From contig CAJXJR010000009.1 of assembly GCA_913055155.1 (NCBI GenBank), forward strand, positions 94,089-158,088: DNA of 64,000 bases, given 5' to 3'. Numbering within the stretch: position 1 is the stretch's first letter; each line of letters starts with the position of its first letter. This document shows positions 44,925-54,487 of the stretch, in pieces. Under the pieces are notes generated by a model. That model saw only the letters and a program-made list of their open reading frames with translations. It searched no databases and was not told the DNA's origin. This DNA is from an uncultured Erythrobacter sp. GTDB taxonomy: Bacteria; Pseudomonadota; Alphaproteobacteria; Sphingomonadales; Sphingomonadaceae. Made by a program: the position numbers and the translations under genes.

Positions 44925-46049
44925 CTAGCTTCCGAAAATCGGCAACTTGGCAATATCGATGATCGTCACGAACAGCATCAGCGCCAGCACGAGGGCCATG
45001 CCGGTGCGAAACGCCCATTCCTGACTGCGCGGGCTGGCTGGTTTCCGGCGGATCGCCTCGACCGCGTAGAAAGCCAGGTGCCCACCGTCGAGAGCGGGGA
45101 TTGGCAGCAGGTTGATGAATGCCAAATTAAGTGAAATCAGCGCGGCGAAACCGGTGAATTCCAGCCACCCCAGGCTCAGCTGTTCGCCCGAAACCTTGGC
45201 AATGGTGATCGGCCCGCCCAGCTCTTCCACCGAGCGCTCGCCCGCGAAGATCTGCCCGATGCCGGTGATCATCATGTCCACAGTGTCGACGCATTGCTCC
45301 CACGCTAGAGCCACAGCCGTAATCGGACCAACCGCCTCGAAAACACGCTCACCAGGGCGGCCTTCCACGCCGATCAGGCCGATTGTGGAGACATTGCCGA
45401 ACTGGTCGGTGATCTCCTCTGCCCGGGTGGTGACGGGAATGGTGATCTGCGAACCATCGCGCTCCACGGTGATGTCCAACTCGCGATTGGGGTAGAGCCA
45501 GATCGCCTGCTGCACCTCGCGGAAGGAGCCCATTTCCTCGCCTTCGATGGCCACGATCCGGTCGCCCACCTCGATCCCGGCCTCGCGCGCAGGTGATTGC
45601 TCGGCAAAGGCGGCAACGGTGCTTTCCTGCAAGGGATCGCTGGCCACCGGCTTGCCGAAGATCATGAAGAAGGCGGCAAAGATGGCAACGGCCACCAGCA
45701 CGTTGGCCACCGGCCCTGCCGCCACGATCAGCGCGCGCTGCCACAGCGGCTTGGACTGGAAGGTATCGGGCGCAGCGGGCGTATCAGGATCGGGCACGCT
45801 GGCAGGGTTCATGTCGCCCTTGAACTGCACATAGCCGCCGATCGGCAGCATGGAGAGCTTCCAGCGGGTGCCGCGCTTGTCGGTAAAGCCGGCGATTTCC
45901 TTGCCGAAACCGACCGAGAACGCCTCTGCCCCGACGCCGAACCAGCGGCCGACAAGGTAGTGGCCCAGCTCGTGCAGCACGACCAGCGGGCCCAGCATCA
46001 GCAGGAAGCCGACGATGTAGACCCAGAATGGCAGTGTTTCGAAATTCAC
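44925..46049 (-). CDS. rseP: Site-2 membrane metalloprotease RseP, 374 aa
   Basis: Intramembrane zinc protease that cleaves anti-sigma factors in envelope stress. HELGH (zinc ligands and catalytic Glu) is in helix 1 at about residues 26-30, a PDZ domain covers about 130-210, and the third motif NLLPIPALDGGH is near residue 312. It is 189 bp before bamA, and only 1 nt after dxr on the same strand. Confidence 0.96.
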   Translation of the reverse strand: MNFETLPFWVYIVGFLLMLGPLVVLHELGHYLVGRWFGVGAEAFSVGFGKEIAGFTDKRGTRWKLSMLPIGGYVQFKGDMNPASVPDPDTPAAPDTFQSKPLWQRALIVAAGPVANVLVAVAIFAAFFMIFGKPVASDPLQESTVAAFAEQSPAREAGIEVGDRIVAIEGEEMGSFREVQQAIWLYPNRELDITVERDGSQITIPVTTRAEEITDQFGNVSTIGLIGVEGRPGERVFEAVGPITAVALAWEQCVDTVDMMITGIGQIFAGERSVEELGGPITIAKVSGEQLSLGWLEFTGFAALISLNLAFINLLPIPALDGGHLAFYAVEAIRRKPASPRSQEWAFRTGMALVLALMLFVTIIDIAKLPIFGS

Positions 46050-46050
46050 G

Positions 46051-47205
46051 TCAGGCTATCTCCAGCATCTCTCCGGCGCGCGCCCTTGCCTCTGCATCGA
46101 CGGCGAGCACGTCGCCGAGCGATTGTGGCGCAGGGGGCACATAGGTGTCGAGGGTTCTGGCAGCAATTGCCGAAATTTGCGTGAACCTGATCTGACCGGC
46201 AAGGAAAGCGGCCACGGCCACCTCGTTCGCGGCGTTGAGCACGGCGGGCGTGCCGCCCCCTGCATGGGCCGCTTCGCGCGCCAGCCGGGTGGCGGGAAAA
46301 CGCTCCTCGTCGGGCGCGAAAAAGCTCAGGTTTCCGATGGTTGCAAGGTCCAGCGGCTGGCAAGTCGTGTCCATTCGCGCGGGGTATGCCAGCGTGGAGG
46401 CAATCGGCACGCGCATGTCGCTGGGGCCCAGTTGGGCGAGCGTGGACCCGTCGCGATATTCGACCATCGAATGGATGATCGATTGCGGGTGGACGATGAT
46501 GCGCAGCCGATCGAGCCCCACCGGGAACAGGTGGAAGGCCTCGATGAATTCCAGCCCCTTGTTCATCATGGTGGCGGAATCGACGCTGATCTTGGCGCCC
46601 ATGTCCCAGTTGGGATGCGCCACGGCCTGCGCGGGCGTGGCCGCTTCCAGCTCGGCCATGGTCTTGGTGCGGAAGGGGCCGCCGCTGGCGGTCAGCGTGA
46701 TCCAGCGCACATCGTCCAGATTGTTGCCTTCCAGGCACTGGAAGATCGCATTGTGCTCGCTGTCGACCGGCAGCAGCGTGGTGCCGTGCTGGGCGACCAG
46801 CCGCGTCATCACTTCGCCGGCGGAGACCAGCGCCTCCTTGTTGGCGAGCGCGACGGTGTTGCCCTGTTCGATGGCACGCATGGTGGGCGCGAGGCCCGCA
46901 CAGCCGACGATGGCGGCAACGGCCAGGTCCACCGGGCGCGCCGCCGCATCACACAGCGCCTGCGCGCCACCTGCTGCCTCGATCTGGGTGCCGGAGAGGT
47001 GCTGGCGCAGTTCGGGCAGGCACGCCTCGTCGCCCACCACGGCGATCTGCGCGTCAAACTCGATAGCCAGCTTCGCCAGCTTCTCCGCCGAGCAATTGGC
47101 GCTAAGCGCGACGACGTTCCAGTTGGCGCGGTCATGACGGATCAGGTCGAGCGTGGAATCGCCAATCGAGCCGGTTGCGCCGAAGATGGAGATGGAGCGG
47201 GTCAT
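46051..47205 (-). CDS. dxr: 1-deoxy-D-xylulose-5-phosphate reductoisomerase, 384 aa
   Basis: NADPH-dependent enzyme of the MEP isoprenoid pathway. The NADPH loop ISIFGATGSIGDSTLDL opens the protein; the metal/substrate segment PVDSEHNAIFQCL and DNA-like loop ASGGPFRTKTM with the conserved Trp/His region MGAKISVDSATMMNKGLE follow. ATG 47205 is one base past the cdsA stop and has AGGTGA 6 nt upstream, so cdsA-dxr are co-transcribed. Confidence 0.97.
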   Translation of the reverse strand: MTRSISIFGATGSIGDSTLDLIRHDRANWNVVALSANCSAEKLAKLAIEFDAQIAVVGDEACLPELRQHLSGTQIEAAGGAQALCDAAARPVDLAVAAIVGCAGLAPTMRAIEQGNTVALANKEALVSAGEVMTRLVAQHGTTLLPVDSEHNAIFQCLEGNNLDDVRWITLTASGGPFRTKTMAELEAATPAQAVAHPNWDMGAKISVDSATMMNKGLEFIEAFHLFPVGLDRLRIIVHPQSIIHSMVEYRDGSTLAQLGPSDMRVPIASTLAYPARMDTTCQPLDLATIGNLSFFAPDEERFPATRLAREAAHAGGGTPAVLNAANEVAVAAFLAGQIRFTQISAIAARTLDTYVPPAPQSLGDVLAVDAEARARAGEMLEIA

Positions 47206-47206
47206 T

Positions 47207-47935
47207 CTATTCACCTAGCCAGTGCGGATACTGCGTCAGTAGCACGCTCCCGACAAGGATTGTGACCGGGATGAGCCCGTCGATACGGTCGAATACGCCG
47301 CCATGTCCGGGAATCAGATTGGACGAATCCTTCATTCCCGCCTTTCGCTTGAGCCAGCTCTCGAGAAAATCGCCCGACTGCGCGACGACCGCCAGCAGCG
47401 CCCCGACAGGGAAGGCCATCGGCCAATCGCTCAGGATCCACTCTCCCCTCGCCAGGTACCAGCCTCCAGCGAAGTATATGATGATCGCAATCGTCGCCCC
47501 CACTGCCCCGCCAAGCAGGCCCGCCCAGGTCTTCGATGGGCTGATGCTCGGTGCGATCTTGGGACCACCCAATGTGCGCCCGAAGAAATAGGCAAAAGTG
47601 TCGATGCAGATGACTGTCCCGATCAACAGCAGCAGGAGCGGCAGCACGTCTATCCGCGTCATAAGGTAGACGGCGTAGCCGACGTAGATTGTGCCCGCAG
47701 CAATGCCGAGGATCCGTACGACCGGCTTTGATGTTGCTCTCCAGACAAGCCGCGCGAGTTCGGCGATGCAGGCAAGACCAATCAGAACGAAGAAGGCATC
47801 GCGCACAAGGCCCCCGAGCCACAACGCGGCCCCGGCGACAACAATCATCACCACCGCGCTCGTTGCGCGCGTGGGCAGGTCGCTGGTCTTCACCGGCAGC
47901 GGAACCTCGACAGCTTCGTTGTCACCGCCCGCCAA
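47207..47935 (-). CDS. cdsA: Phosphatidate cytidylyltransferase CdsA, 242 aa
   Basis: Makes CDP-diacylglycerol, the precursor for PssA and PgsA in the same window. Six to seven hydrophobic helices are followed by the signature [16 protein letters not shown] and the C-terminal [34 protein letters not shown]. The start is uncertain. TTG 47935 has GGAG 7 nt upstream and overlaps uppS by 14 nt; GTG 47893 is the alternative. TTG was chosen for spacing. Confidence 0.9.
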   Translation of the reverse strand: MAGGDNEAVEVPLPVKTSDLPTRATSAVVMIVVAGAALWLGGLVRDAFFVLIGLACIAELARLVWRATSKPVVRILGIAAGTIYVGYAVYLMTRIDVLPLLLLLIGTVICIDTFAYFFGRTLGGPKIAPSISPSKTWAGLLGGAVGATIAIIIYFAGGWYLARGEWILSDWPMAFPVGALLAVVAQSGDFLESWLKRKAGMKDSSNLIPGHGGVFDRIDGLIPVTILVGSVLLTQYPHWLGE

Positions 47936-48602
47936 AACGTCGCTCCCGCTTGGCGAATTCCTCGCAAGCCGCGCGCAAGTGCTCTTCGCCGAAGTCGGGC
48001 CACAGCACGTCCATGAACAGCATTTCGGCATAGGCCGATTGCCACAACAGGAAGTTGCTCAATCGCACTTCGCCGCTGGTTCGGATCAGCAGGTCCAATG
48101 GCGGCAGGTCGGCGGTGTAGAGGTGTTTCTCGATGCTTTCGGGCGTGATGGCTCCCTCTTCGGCGGCCAGTCTTGCGGCGCGGGCGATTTCCTGCTGCGC
48201 ACCGTAGTTAAGCGCCACCGCCAGCGTGCGCTCGCCACCGCTCGTGCGCTCCAGCGCGCCTTCAAGCTTTTCGACAATGTCGGGCGCGAAGGCCTTGTAA
48301 TCGCCGATGATCTTCAGGCGCACCTTGCGTTCGATCATGTCCTGCAGATTGGCCTCGATAAACCTGCGCATCAGGTTCATCAGGTCGGAAATCTCGTCTT
48401 CCTCGCGCTTCCAGTTCTCCGAACTGAAGGCGTAGAGCGTCAGGCATTCCAGCCCCAGGTCTTCGGCTGCCTGCACCGCGCGGCGCACTGCTTCCCCGCC
48501 CGCCTTGTGGCCCAGCGCACGGGGCATGGCGCGCTTCTTCGCCCAGCGCCCGTTGCCGTCCATGATGATCGCCACGTGGCGGGGGAAGGAACTGTCAGCC
48601 AC
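47922..48602 (-). CDS. uppS: Undecaprenyl (cis-polyprenyl) diphosphate synthase, 226 aa
   Basis: Adds isoprene units to farnesyl diphosphate to give the lipid carrier for peptidoglycan. The Asp of [14 protein letters not shown], the Arg-rich loop, AFSSENWKR, and the C-terminal [23 protein letters not shown] are all standard. GTG 48602 is used, and the protein lies between frr and cdsA on the same strand. Confidence 0.96.
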   Translation of the reverse strand: MADSSFPRHVAIIMDGNGRWAKKRAMPRALGHKAGGEAVRRAVQAAEDLGLECLTLYAFSSENWKREEDEISDLMNLMRRFIEANLQDMIERKVRLKIIGDYKAFAPDIVEKLEGALERTSGGERTLAVALNYGAQQEIARAARLAAEEGAITPESIEKHLYTADLPPLDLLIRTSGEVRLSNFLLWQSAYAEMLFMDVLWPDFGEEHLRAACEEFAKRERRFGGR

Positions 48603-48622
48603 CGGAGGACACCCTGCTTCGC

Positions 48623-49180
48623 TTACTGCGACAGGATCTCCTGGACCTTCTTCTCCACCGCCGCGTCGATCTCACCCACGTGCTTGTCGGTCAGCTTCTG
48701 CACCTCGTCTTCCAGGCGCTTGCGGTCGTCTTCGGAGATTTCCTTCTTCTTCTCGTCTTCTTTCAGCGCCTCGTTGCCGTCGCGGCGCACGTTGCGCACG
48801 GCGATCTTGGCCTTTTCGCCATAATCACCCGCCAGCTTGGCCAGTTCCTTGCGGCGTTCCTCGTTCAGGTCGGGCATGGGCAGGCGCACGGTCTGGCCGT
48901 CGGTCATCGGGTTGAGGCCGAGGTTGGCCTTGGTGATGCCCTTCTCCACCGCGCTGACATTGCTCTTGTCCCACACCTGCACGGCCAGCATGCGCGGTTC
49001 CGGCGCAGAGACGGTGGCGACCTGGTTCAGCGGCATCATCGCGCCATAGACTTCCACCACCACGGGATCGAGCAGCGAGGTGTTCGCGCGGCCCGTGCGC
49101 AGGCCCGAAAGGTCGCCCTTCAGGCTTTCGATGGCGCCTGCCATGCGGCGTTCGATATCGCTCTTGTCATACTTCGGCAT
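48623..49180 (-). CDS. frr: Ribosome recycling factor, 185 aa
   Basis: Splits post-termination ribosomes with EF-G. A triple-helix protein with the family start [31 protein letters not shown] and end [36 protein letters not shown] 49180 is 5 nt after pyrH on the minus strand, and uppS follows 20 nt on. Confidence 0.97.
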   Translation of the reverse strand: MPKYDKSDIERRMAGAIESLKGDLSGLRTGRANTSLLDPVVVEVYGAMMPLNQVATVSAPEPRMLAVQVWDKSNVSAVEKGITKANLGLNPMTDGQTVRLPMPDLNEERRKELAKLAGDYGEKAKIAVRNVRRDGNEALKEDEKKKEISEDDRKRLEDEVQKLTDKHVGEIDAAVEKKVQEILSQ

Positions 49181-49184
49181 CGTC

Positions 49185-49904
49185 TCAGTCCTTTTGTACG
49201 ATTGTCTGCGCGCCCTCGCCCGCCAGCACGCGCGCGACATTGCCCTTTTCGCGGATCGAGAAGACCACGAGGGGAATGTCGTTGTCGCGGCACAGGGCGA
49301 CGGCAGAGGCATCCATAACCTTCAGGTTGTCTGCCAGCACCTTGTCGTAGGTGACGGTTTCAAAACGCCTGGCGTCGGGATTTCGCTTGGGGTCGGAATC
49401 GTAGACCCCGTCCACGCTGGTACCCTTCAGCAGCGCGTCGCAGCGCAGTTCGGCCGCGCGCAGGGCAGCGCCGCTGTCGGTGGTGAAATAGGGTGCGCCC
49501 ACGCCCGCGGCGAAGATCACGATGCGGCCCTTTTCCAGATGGCGTTCGGCACGGCGGCGGATCACCGGTTCGCACACCTGGTCCATCTGGATTGCACTCT
49601 GCACGCGGGTGTCGACGCCCAGCTGCTCCAGCGCGCTCTGCATCGCCAGCGCGTTCATGACGGTGGCCAGCATGCCCATGTAATCGGCCTGCGCCCGGTC
49701 CATGCCCTGCGCTGCGCCGGCCATGCCACGAAAGATATTGCCGCCGCCGATGACGAGGCAGATCTCCAGCCCGGTTTCCTTGGCTGCCTTCACCTCCTCG
49801 GCAAGGCGCAGCACGTATGCCGGATCGATCCCGAACTCCTGCTCCCCCATCAGCACCTCGCCCGAAAGCTTGAGCAGGATACGCTTGGCGTTGGGCAGCA
49901 GCAT
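49185..49904 (-). CDS. pyrH: UMP kinase, 239 aa
   Basis: Phosphorylates UMP to UDP. Amino acid kinase fold: [13 protein letters not shown] (phosphate loop), [10 protein letters not shown], and the UMP-binding segment [34 protein letters not shown] 49904 has GAGG 11 nt upstream. In most bacteria tsf precedes pyrH directly; here a lipoprotein gene on the other strand and a terminator separate them. Confidence 0.97.
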   Translation of the reverse strand: MLLPNAKRILLKLSGEVLMGEQEFGIDPAYVLRLAEEVKAAKETGLEICLVIGGGNIFRGMAGAAQGMDRAQADYMGMLATVMNALAMQSALEQLGVDTRVQSAIQMDQVCEPVIRRRAERHLEKGRIVIFAAGVGAPYFTTDSGAALRAAELRCDALLKGTSVDGVYDSDPKRNPDARRFETVTYDKVLADNLKVMDASAVALCRDNDIPLVVFSIREKGNVARVLAGEGAQTIVQKD

Positions 49905-50044
49905 TTGTGGGTATGTCCTCTCGCAGCGGGGTTGGCGGGCTTCTAGAGCGCACAGGGGCCGGTGCCAAGTGTTCGCGCACCCTTTCCCTCCACTGTCCGC
50001 CGCCGACATGTTACCCTGCCGCGGTTTCAACGAGGGGAGCTTTC

Positions 50045-50374
50045 ATGAAACAACTTATTCTTGCGGCGCCACTGCTGGCCCTCACCGCTTGCGGTGGTGA
50101 AGCAGACACACCCGCGAACGAGGCCGCGGAGGGTGACGCACCCGAGGCGATGGCGGCGGAAGCGGAAGTGGATGCTGAGGAGGCGGCGAAGCGGCGCGAA
50201 AGCCAGATCGCCACCTGGGGCGCCAATTTCGGCTTGAGCGAGGCACAGGCCAGTTGCCTGGTGGATTCGGTCGGCTGGGACGACCTGATCGCCGCCGAGC
50301 AGTCGCCGGAAACGGTCGAACAGATTACCGCTTGCGATGCCGATCCCGCCACTTTCGCCGGATACGGGCAATAG
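50045..50374 (+). CDS. Small predicted lipoprotein, 109 aa
   Basis: ATG 50045 follows GAGGGGAG. The leader MKQLILAAPLLALTACGGEA has a lipobox (LTAC) with acylated Cys at residue 16. The mature part starts with a long acidic, Ala/Glu-rich linker (about residues 20-50), then a compact helical domain with two Cys (EAQASCLVDSVGWDDL and EQITACDADP) that could form a disulfide. No family recognised. It is oriented against the rpsB-tsf-pyrH cluster it interrupts. Confidence 0.75.
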   Translation: MKQLILAAPLLALTACGGEADTPANEAAEGDAPEAMAAEAEVDAEEAAKRRESQIATWGANFGLSEAQASCLVDSVGWDDLIAAEQSPETVEQITACDADPATFAGYGQ

Positions 50375-50390
50375 CCGGATAGCAGATGCG

Positions 50391-50426
50391 AAAAGGGCCG
50401 CCGAACCAGCAAGTCCGGCGGCCCTT
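50391..50426 (-). terminator. Intrinsic terminator downstream of tsf
   Basis: On the minus strand AAGGGCCGCCG and CGGCGGCCCTT form an 11-bp stem around a 12-nt loop, followed by TTTT. It also faces the lipoprotein gene, for which it could serve as a weaker terminator, since the plus-strand side has only CTAAG after the stem. Confidence 0.85.
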
Positions 50427-50450
50427 CTAAGCCTCGCGAGGGGAAAGCGA

Positions 50451-51377
50451 TCAGCCGCCGACGGCAGCGGCCACTTCCGCGGCGAAGTCGCTTTCTTCCT
50501 TCTCGATGCCTTCGCCCAGCTGGAAGCGGACATAGTCCTTCAGCACGATGGCGGTGCCGGCTTCCTTGCCAGCCGCAGCCACGACATCGGAAATCGGCGT
50601 CTTGTTGTCCATCACGAACAGCTGGCTGAGGAGAGCGTTCTCCTTGGCGTACTTCTTGATCGCGCCTTCGACCATCTTTTCCTGCACGTTTTCGGGCTTG
50701 CCGCTTTCGGCAGCCTTCTCGGCAGCGATCTTGCGCTCGCGCTCGATCACTTCGGAGTTGAGGTCTTCAGCGGTCAGCGCCAGCGGGAAAGCGGCGGCGA
50801 TGTGCATGGCCAGCTGCTTGCCCAGCGGTTCCAGCACGTCGGCGCCGGCTTCGCTCTCCAGCGCCACCAGCACGCCGATCTTGCCCAGGTTCGGGGCCTG
50901 CGCGTTGTGCATGTAGGGCACGATCACGCCGTTCGAGACGGACACGCTCTTCATGCGGCGAACCTGCTGGTTCTCACCGATGGTGGCGACGTTGTCGGTC
51001 AGCTTTTCGGCCACGGTGCCGCCGTCGGGGTAGGCAGCGGCCTTCAGCGCTTCGACGTCGTCGGCGTCCATGCCCAGCGCCACATCGGTGGTCTTGCGCA
51101 CGAAATCCTGGAACTTGTCGTTCTTGGCGACGAAGTCGGTTTCCGAGTTCACTTCGACGGCAACGCCCTTGGTGCCTTCCACGGCAACGCCGACCAGGCC
51201 CTCTGCCGCGGTGCGGCTGGACTTCTTCTGGGCGGTGGCCAGGCCCTTGGCGCGCAGCGCGTCGATCGCGGCTTCGATATCGCCGCCGGCAGCTTCGAGC
51301 GCCTTCTTGGCGTCCATCATGCCCGCGCCGGTCTTCTCGCGCAGGGCTTTCACGTCGGATGCGGAAAATGCAGCCAT
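50451..51377 (-). CDS. tsf: Translation elongation factor Ts, 308 aa
   Basis: GDP/GTP exchange factor for EF-Tu. N-terminal UBA-like domain [29 protein letters not shown], core with [19 protein letters not shown], and C-terminal coiled coil and EF-Tu-binding region up to [11 protein letters not shown]. It follows rpsB by 113 bp that contain a stem-loop at 51405-51437, and is closed by the terminator at 50391. Confidence 0.97.
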   Translation of the reverse strand: MAAFSASDVKALREKTGAGMMDAKKALEAAGGDIEAAIDALRAKGLATAQKKSSRTAAEGLVGVAVEGTKGVAVEVNSETDFVAKNDKFQDFVRKTTDVALGMDADDVEALKAAAYPDGGTVAEKLTDNVATIGENQQVRRMKSVSVSNGVIVPYMHNAQAPNLGKIGVLVALESEAGADVLEPLGKQLAMHIAAAFPLALTAEDLNSEVIERERKIAAEKAAESGKPENVQEKMVEGAIKKYAKENALLSQLFVMDNKTPISDVVAAAGKEAGTAIVLKDYVRFQLGEGIEKEESDFAAEVAAAVGG

Positions 51378-51404
51378 GTGTACTTCCTTCAGGTTATAGT
51401 GGGT

Positions 51405-51437
51405 GCCGGTTCACCGAGGGGGGATCAGTGAACCGGC
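51405..51437 (-). promoter_or_regulatory. Stem-loop in the rpsB-tsf intergenic region
   Basis: GCCGGTTCAC and GTGAACCGGC, perfectly complementary over 10 bp, enclose a 13-nt loop containing CCCCCC on the transcribed strand. There is no T-tract, so this is not a plain terminator. It sits 28 nt upstream of the tsf ATG and could modulate the ratio of rpsB to tsf transcript or act as a processing site. Confidence 0.6.
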
Positions 51438-51490
51438 CCATTGTGCGTGGAATGTGACGCGCCGCTTACGCAGCACGCCAAAGCGTTGGA

Positions 51491-52279
51491 TCAGGCTTCG
51501 GCCTTGGCTTCTTCGGCCGGGGCTTCTTCGGCAGCAGCCGCTTCGGCCGGAGGCGCGTCCATGGCGCCGATGTCGGCACCCGAATCCACCACGCCTTCGG
51601 TCTGGCCGCTGCTGGCAGCCTGGGCGACCGCGTCGCAGTACAGGCGCACGGCACGGCTGGCGTCGTCGTTACCCGGAACCGGGAAGGCGATGCCGGTGGG
51701 ATCGACATTGGTATCGAGCACCGCGATCACGGGGATGCCGAGCACGCCGGCTTCCTTGATGGCAAGGTCTTCCTTGTTGGCGTCGATCACGAACATCACG
51801 TCGGGCACGCCGCCCATGTCACGGATGCCGCCCAGCGACAGTTCCAACTTGTCGCGCTTGCGGGTCAGCTGGAGGATTTCCTTCTTGGTCAGGCCGTGGG
51901 TGTCGCCCGAAAGCTTTTCTTCCAGCGACTTGAGTTCCTTGATCGACTGCGAAATCGTCTTCCAGTTGGTGAGCATGCCGCCCAGCCAGCGGTGGTTGAC
52001 GAAGTGCTGGCCACAGGCACGCGCGGCCTGGGCGATCGGCTCCTGCGCTTGGCGCTTGGTGCCGACAAACAGCACCTTGCCGCCGGCGCGGGTGGTGGAG
52101 GCAACGAAGTCCAGAGCGCGCGCAAACAGCGGCACGGTCTGCGACAGGTCGATGATGTGAACACCGTTGCGGCTGCCGAAGATGTACGGCTTCATCCGCG
52201 GGTTCCAGCGGTGGGTCTGGTGGCCGAAGTGTGCGCCGGCCTCGATCAATTGCTGCATGGTAACGGTAGGAGCCGCCAT
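51491..52279 (-). CDS. rpsB: 30S ribosomal protein S2, 262 aa
   Basis: Small-subunit protein with the signature [28 protein letters not shown], a coiled-coil insertion ([14 protein letters not shown]) and the C-terminal [15 protein letters not shown] Glu/Ala-rich tail ([18 protein letters not shown]) is added after the core. The 5' region up to 52480 carries no gene and should hold the promoter and leader. It starts the rpsB-tsf unit. Confidence 0.97.
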   Translation of the reverse strand: MAAPTVTMQQLIEAGAHFGHQTHRWNPRMKPYIFGSRNGVHIIDLSQTVPLFARALDFVASTTRAGGKVLFVGTKRQAQEPIAQAARACGQHFVNHRWLGGMLTNWKTISQSIKELKSLEEKLSGDTHGLTKKEILQLTRKRDKLELSLGGIRDMGGVPDVMFVIDANKEDLAIKEAGVLGIPVIAVLDTNVDPTGIAFPVPGNDDASRAVRLYCDAVAQAASSGQTEGVVDSGADIGAMDAPPAEAAAAEEAPAEEAKAEA

Positions 52280-52479
52280 AGGTAAATTCCTTTCCGGTTA
52301 AGCCTCTGGAAGACGGGGAACCGACCCTCGGGACCAAGTCCCGTGGGCAGCACCGGTATGTCAGTGCCTTCCATGTGGATTTGCCCTCTCTGGCGGAAAC
52401 GGGAATCGCTCCTGCCCTTCAGGCGAGCGCGCCATTAGCCGACTGGCATGGGAAAATCCACCCTATAAATGCCTAGACG

Positions 52480-52547
52480 GAACACAGGAAGAACAAAAAC
52501 CGCTTGACCTGCTGGAACGAAAGTGGAACACGGAATGCAACAGGAAC
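52480..52547 (+). promoter_or_regulatory. Three clustered LexA-type (SOS) boxes upstream of the small membrane protein gene
   Basis: GAAC-N7-GAAC occurs perfectly at 52480-52494 and 52515-52529, and with one mismatch (GAAT-N7-GAAC) at 52533-52547. This direct repeat is the inverse of GTTC-N7-GTTC, the consensus operator of alphaproteobacterial LexA. A -35-like TTGACC (52504-52509) lies between the first two. Two perfect copies within 50 bp are improbable by chance. A possible rpsB promoter runs the opposite way across the first box, so control of rpsB is not excluded. Confidence 0.7.
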
Positions 52548-52566
52548 AAACGCAGGATTCGGAACA

Positions 52567-52767
52567 ATGACAGTGGCAATCGCGATTTCGGTATTCCTCG
52601 GCCTCGTGGCAGCCGCCGCCCTGCTCTCCTGCCAGGGCTCGATCCGCTACGGCTTGCGGCGCTGGCACGAAACCCGCACGGAACTTGCCGCTATGGATCG
52701 CGCTCCTGCGAGAGCGCCTCGTCCACTTCGTCAACCGCAAGAGGCGTTCGCCCTGCTGGCTGCGTAA
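52567..52767 (+). CDS. Small single-pass membrane protein, 66 aa, candidate SOS gene
   Basis: ATG 52567 follows GGAACA. The protein opens with one clear membrane helix (TVAIAISVFLGLVAAAALL, residues 2-20), then a basic juxtamembrane region (RYGLRRWHETRTE) and a Pro/Arg-rich tail. There is no enzyme motif and no recognised family. Its upstream region carries three LexA-type boxes. A short membrane helix plus a basic tail resembles the style of SidA and other SOS-induced division inhibitors, but not their sequence. The 3' end overlaps pssA by 77 nt, convergently. Its reality rests mainly on the boxes and the well-formed helix. Confidence 0.6.
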   Translation: MTVAIAISVFLGLVAAAALLSCQGSIRYGLRRWHETRTELAAMDRAPARAPRPLRQPQEAFALLAA

Positions 52768-53644
52768 CGGCGGGTGAGGCATCACCTGCGCTTTCGGCCG
52801 CCTTCGCCCGCTTGACCCTGGCGTAGCGCGCGATGGTCCAGCCGATCAGCACCAGGTAACTCGTAGCGATCAGGACAAGCGTCCACCATGTCTCCATCAG
52901 CAGGCCGCCAACCAGCAGGCCCACCAGCGCGATAACGGCCAGCTTCAGTTCGGCTGACGGGCGCAGCGATTTCCAGCTGGGCGTGGCAAGGTTGGATACC
53001 ATCAGCAGCGCGACGATCACCGCCCACGGACCCACCAGCCAGGGTTCGCGGAAGACGGCCTCGTCGGTTGCCAGCCACAGGTACATCGGCAGGAAGGCCA
53101 GCCCGGCTCCCATCGGCGCAGGCACGCCGGTCAGGAAACCCGCCAGCTTGTGCGGCTGGTCGTCCACGTCGATCTGCGCGTTGAAGCGCGCCAGGCGCAA
53201 GGCGCAGGCGATTGCCAATCCCAGCGCGGCCAGCCAGCCGAACCGCGGCACTTCCACCAGCGACCACAGGTACAGCACCAGCGCCGGCGCCATGCCGAAG
53301 CTGGCCGAATCGGAAAGGCTGTCCAACTCTGCGCCAAAGCGCGATTGCGCCTTCAACAGGCGGGCAATCCGCCCGTCCATGCCGTCCAGCACGCCGGCGA
53401 TAATCATGGCGAAGATCGCCTTCTCCCACTCCGCCGCAATGGCGAACAGGATGCAGGTGAGGCCCGAACACAGCGCCGCGGCGGTAATAGCATTGGGCAG
53501 CACGGCGCGCACCGAAAGCCCCTTGCCGCCGCGCGAGCGGGTCACGCGTTCGTGTTCGCTGGCCTTCGGGCCCAGCCACGCGGGCCCTGCCGGGGCAGTG
53601 GCATCGTCGTCGTAATCGGGGCTGTGGTTCTCGCCCGAGGTCAC
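52691..53644 (-). CDS. pssA: CDP-diacylglycerol-serine O-phosphatidyltransferase, 317 aa
   Basis: Makes phosphatidylserine from CDP-diacylglycerol and serine. After a polar N-terminal extension of about 50 residues comes the CDP-alcohol phosphotransferase signature [31 protein letters not shown], at about residues 86-115, among seven or so membrane helices. GTG 53644 overlaps the psd stop (GTGA). The C-terminus is charged. Together with psd it gives phosphatidylethanolamine. Confidence 0.95.
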   Translation of the reverse strand: MTSGENHSPDYDDDATAPAGPAWLGPKASEHERVTRSRGGKGLSVRAVLPNAITAAALCSGLTCILFAIAAEWEKAIFAMIIAGVLDGMDGRIARLLKAQSRFGAELDSLSDSASFGMAPALVLYLWSLVEVPRFGWLAALGLAIACALRLARFNAQIDVDDQPHKLAGFLTGVPAPMGAGLAFLPMYLWLATDEAVFREPWLVGPWAVIVALLMVSNLATPSWKSLRPSAELKLAVIALVGLLVGGLLMETWWTLVLIATSYLVLIGWTIARYARVKRAKAAESAGDASPAVTQPAGRTPLAVDEVDEALSQERDP

Positions 53645-54393
53645 TGGTTGACGCCCTCCAGCAGGCCGACCGTGCCGATTTCCGCCAGCACCGTTTCGCC
53701 TGCGATCACGCGCTGGCCGAGCAGCACCTTCGGCTCCGTCCCGGCGGGCAGGTACACGTCCACCCGGCTGCCGAAGCGGATCAGGCCGACGCGTTGGCCG
53801 GCGGCAACGATATCGCCCGGCTTCACGAACGGCACGATGCGCCGCGCCACCAGGCCAGCGATCTGGGTAAAGCCGATGGACGTGCCGTCCGCTCGCTCCA
53901 CCAGGATGTGCTGGCGCTCGTTCTCCTCGCTCGCCTTGTCGAGATCGGCGTTCATGAAGGCGCCGGGAATATAGATGATCCGCTTGATCGTGCCCGCGAT
54001 GGGGGAACGGTTTATGTGCACGTCGAACACCGACATGAAGATGGAGATGCGCGTCACCGGCTCGCTGCCCAGCCCGCGCCCGCCATCTTCGGTGGTATGC
54101 TGCAGTTCCGGCGGCGGTGGCACCTGCGCGATCAGCGATACCAGTCCGTCTGCCGGGGCCACGATCAGCTTGTCACCCTGCGGCACCACGCGTTCCGGGT
54201 CGCGGAAGAAGGCGAAGACGCCACCGGACAGCAGCAGCAACGGCCAGCCGAGCAACTCCCAGTCGAGCAGCAACAGCACCACGAGCGAAATTGCCACGGC
54301 GATAACGCCGAACTTGCGGCCTTCGGGATGGACGGGGGGAAAGCCCCATTCCGCATCGCCGCGGCCACGATTGTCTCTGAGTTCTCCAGCCAT
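53641..54393 (-). CDS. psd: Phosphatidylserine decarboxylase proenzyme, 250 aa
   Basis: Pyruvoyl-dependent decarboxylase giving phosphatidylethanolamine. A short membrane anchor ([21 protein letters not shown]) is followed by the catalytic core (VSLIAQ, then [22 protein letters not shown] with its His). The self-cleavage site is in [14 protein letters not shown]: Gly-Ser gives the pyruvoyl group. The alphaproteobacterial short form lacks the C-terminal extension of the E. coli enzyme. It precedes pssA with an overlap of 4 nt. Confidence 0.94.
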   Translation of the reverse strand: MAGELRDNRGRGDAEWGFPPVHPEGRKFGVIAVAISLVVLLLLDWELLGWPLLLLSGGVFAFFRDPERVVPQGDKLIVAPADGLVSLIAQVPPPPELQHTTEDGGRGLGSEPVTRISIFMSVFDVHINRSPIAGTIKRIIYIPGAFMNADLDKASEENERQHILVERADGTSIGFTQIAGLVARRIVPFVKPGDIVAAGQRVGLIRFGSRVDVYLPAGTEPKVLLGQRVIAGETVLAEIGTVGLLEGVNQ

Positions 54394-54487
54394 CGCCCTT
54401 ACCTATGCACTTGCTGCAATGCTCACAAGCGATACCGCCTTTTGTCCCCGCTGGTCTTTCCCGCTTATGCACACCATTTAGCTCTCC

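Noticed and set aside
52464..52469. TATAAA near the SOS boxes as -10 of the small membrane gene
   Set aside because: No -35 at proper distance on the plus strand; it fits a minus-strand rpsB promoter slightly better, so it is left unassigned.
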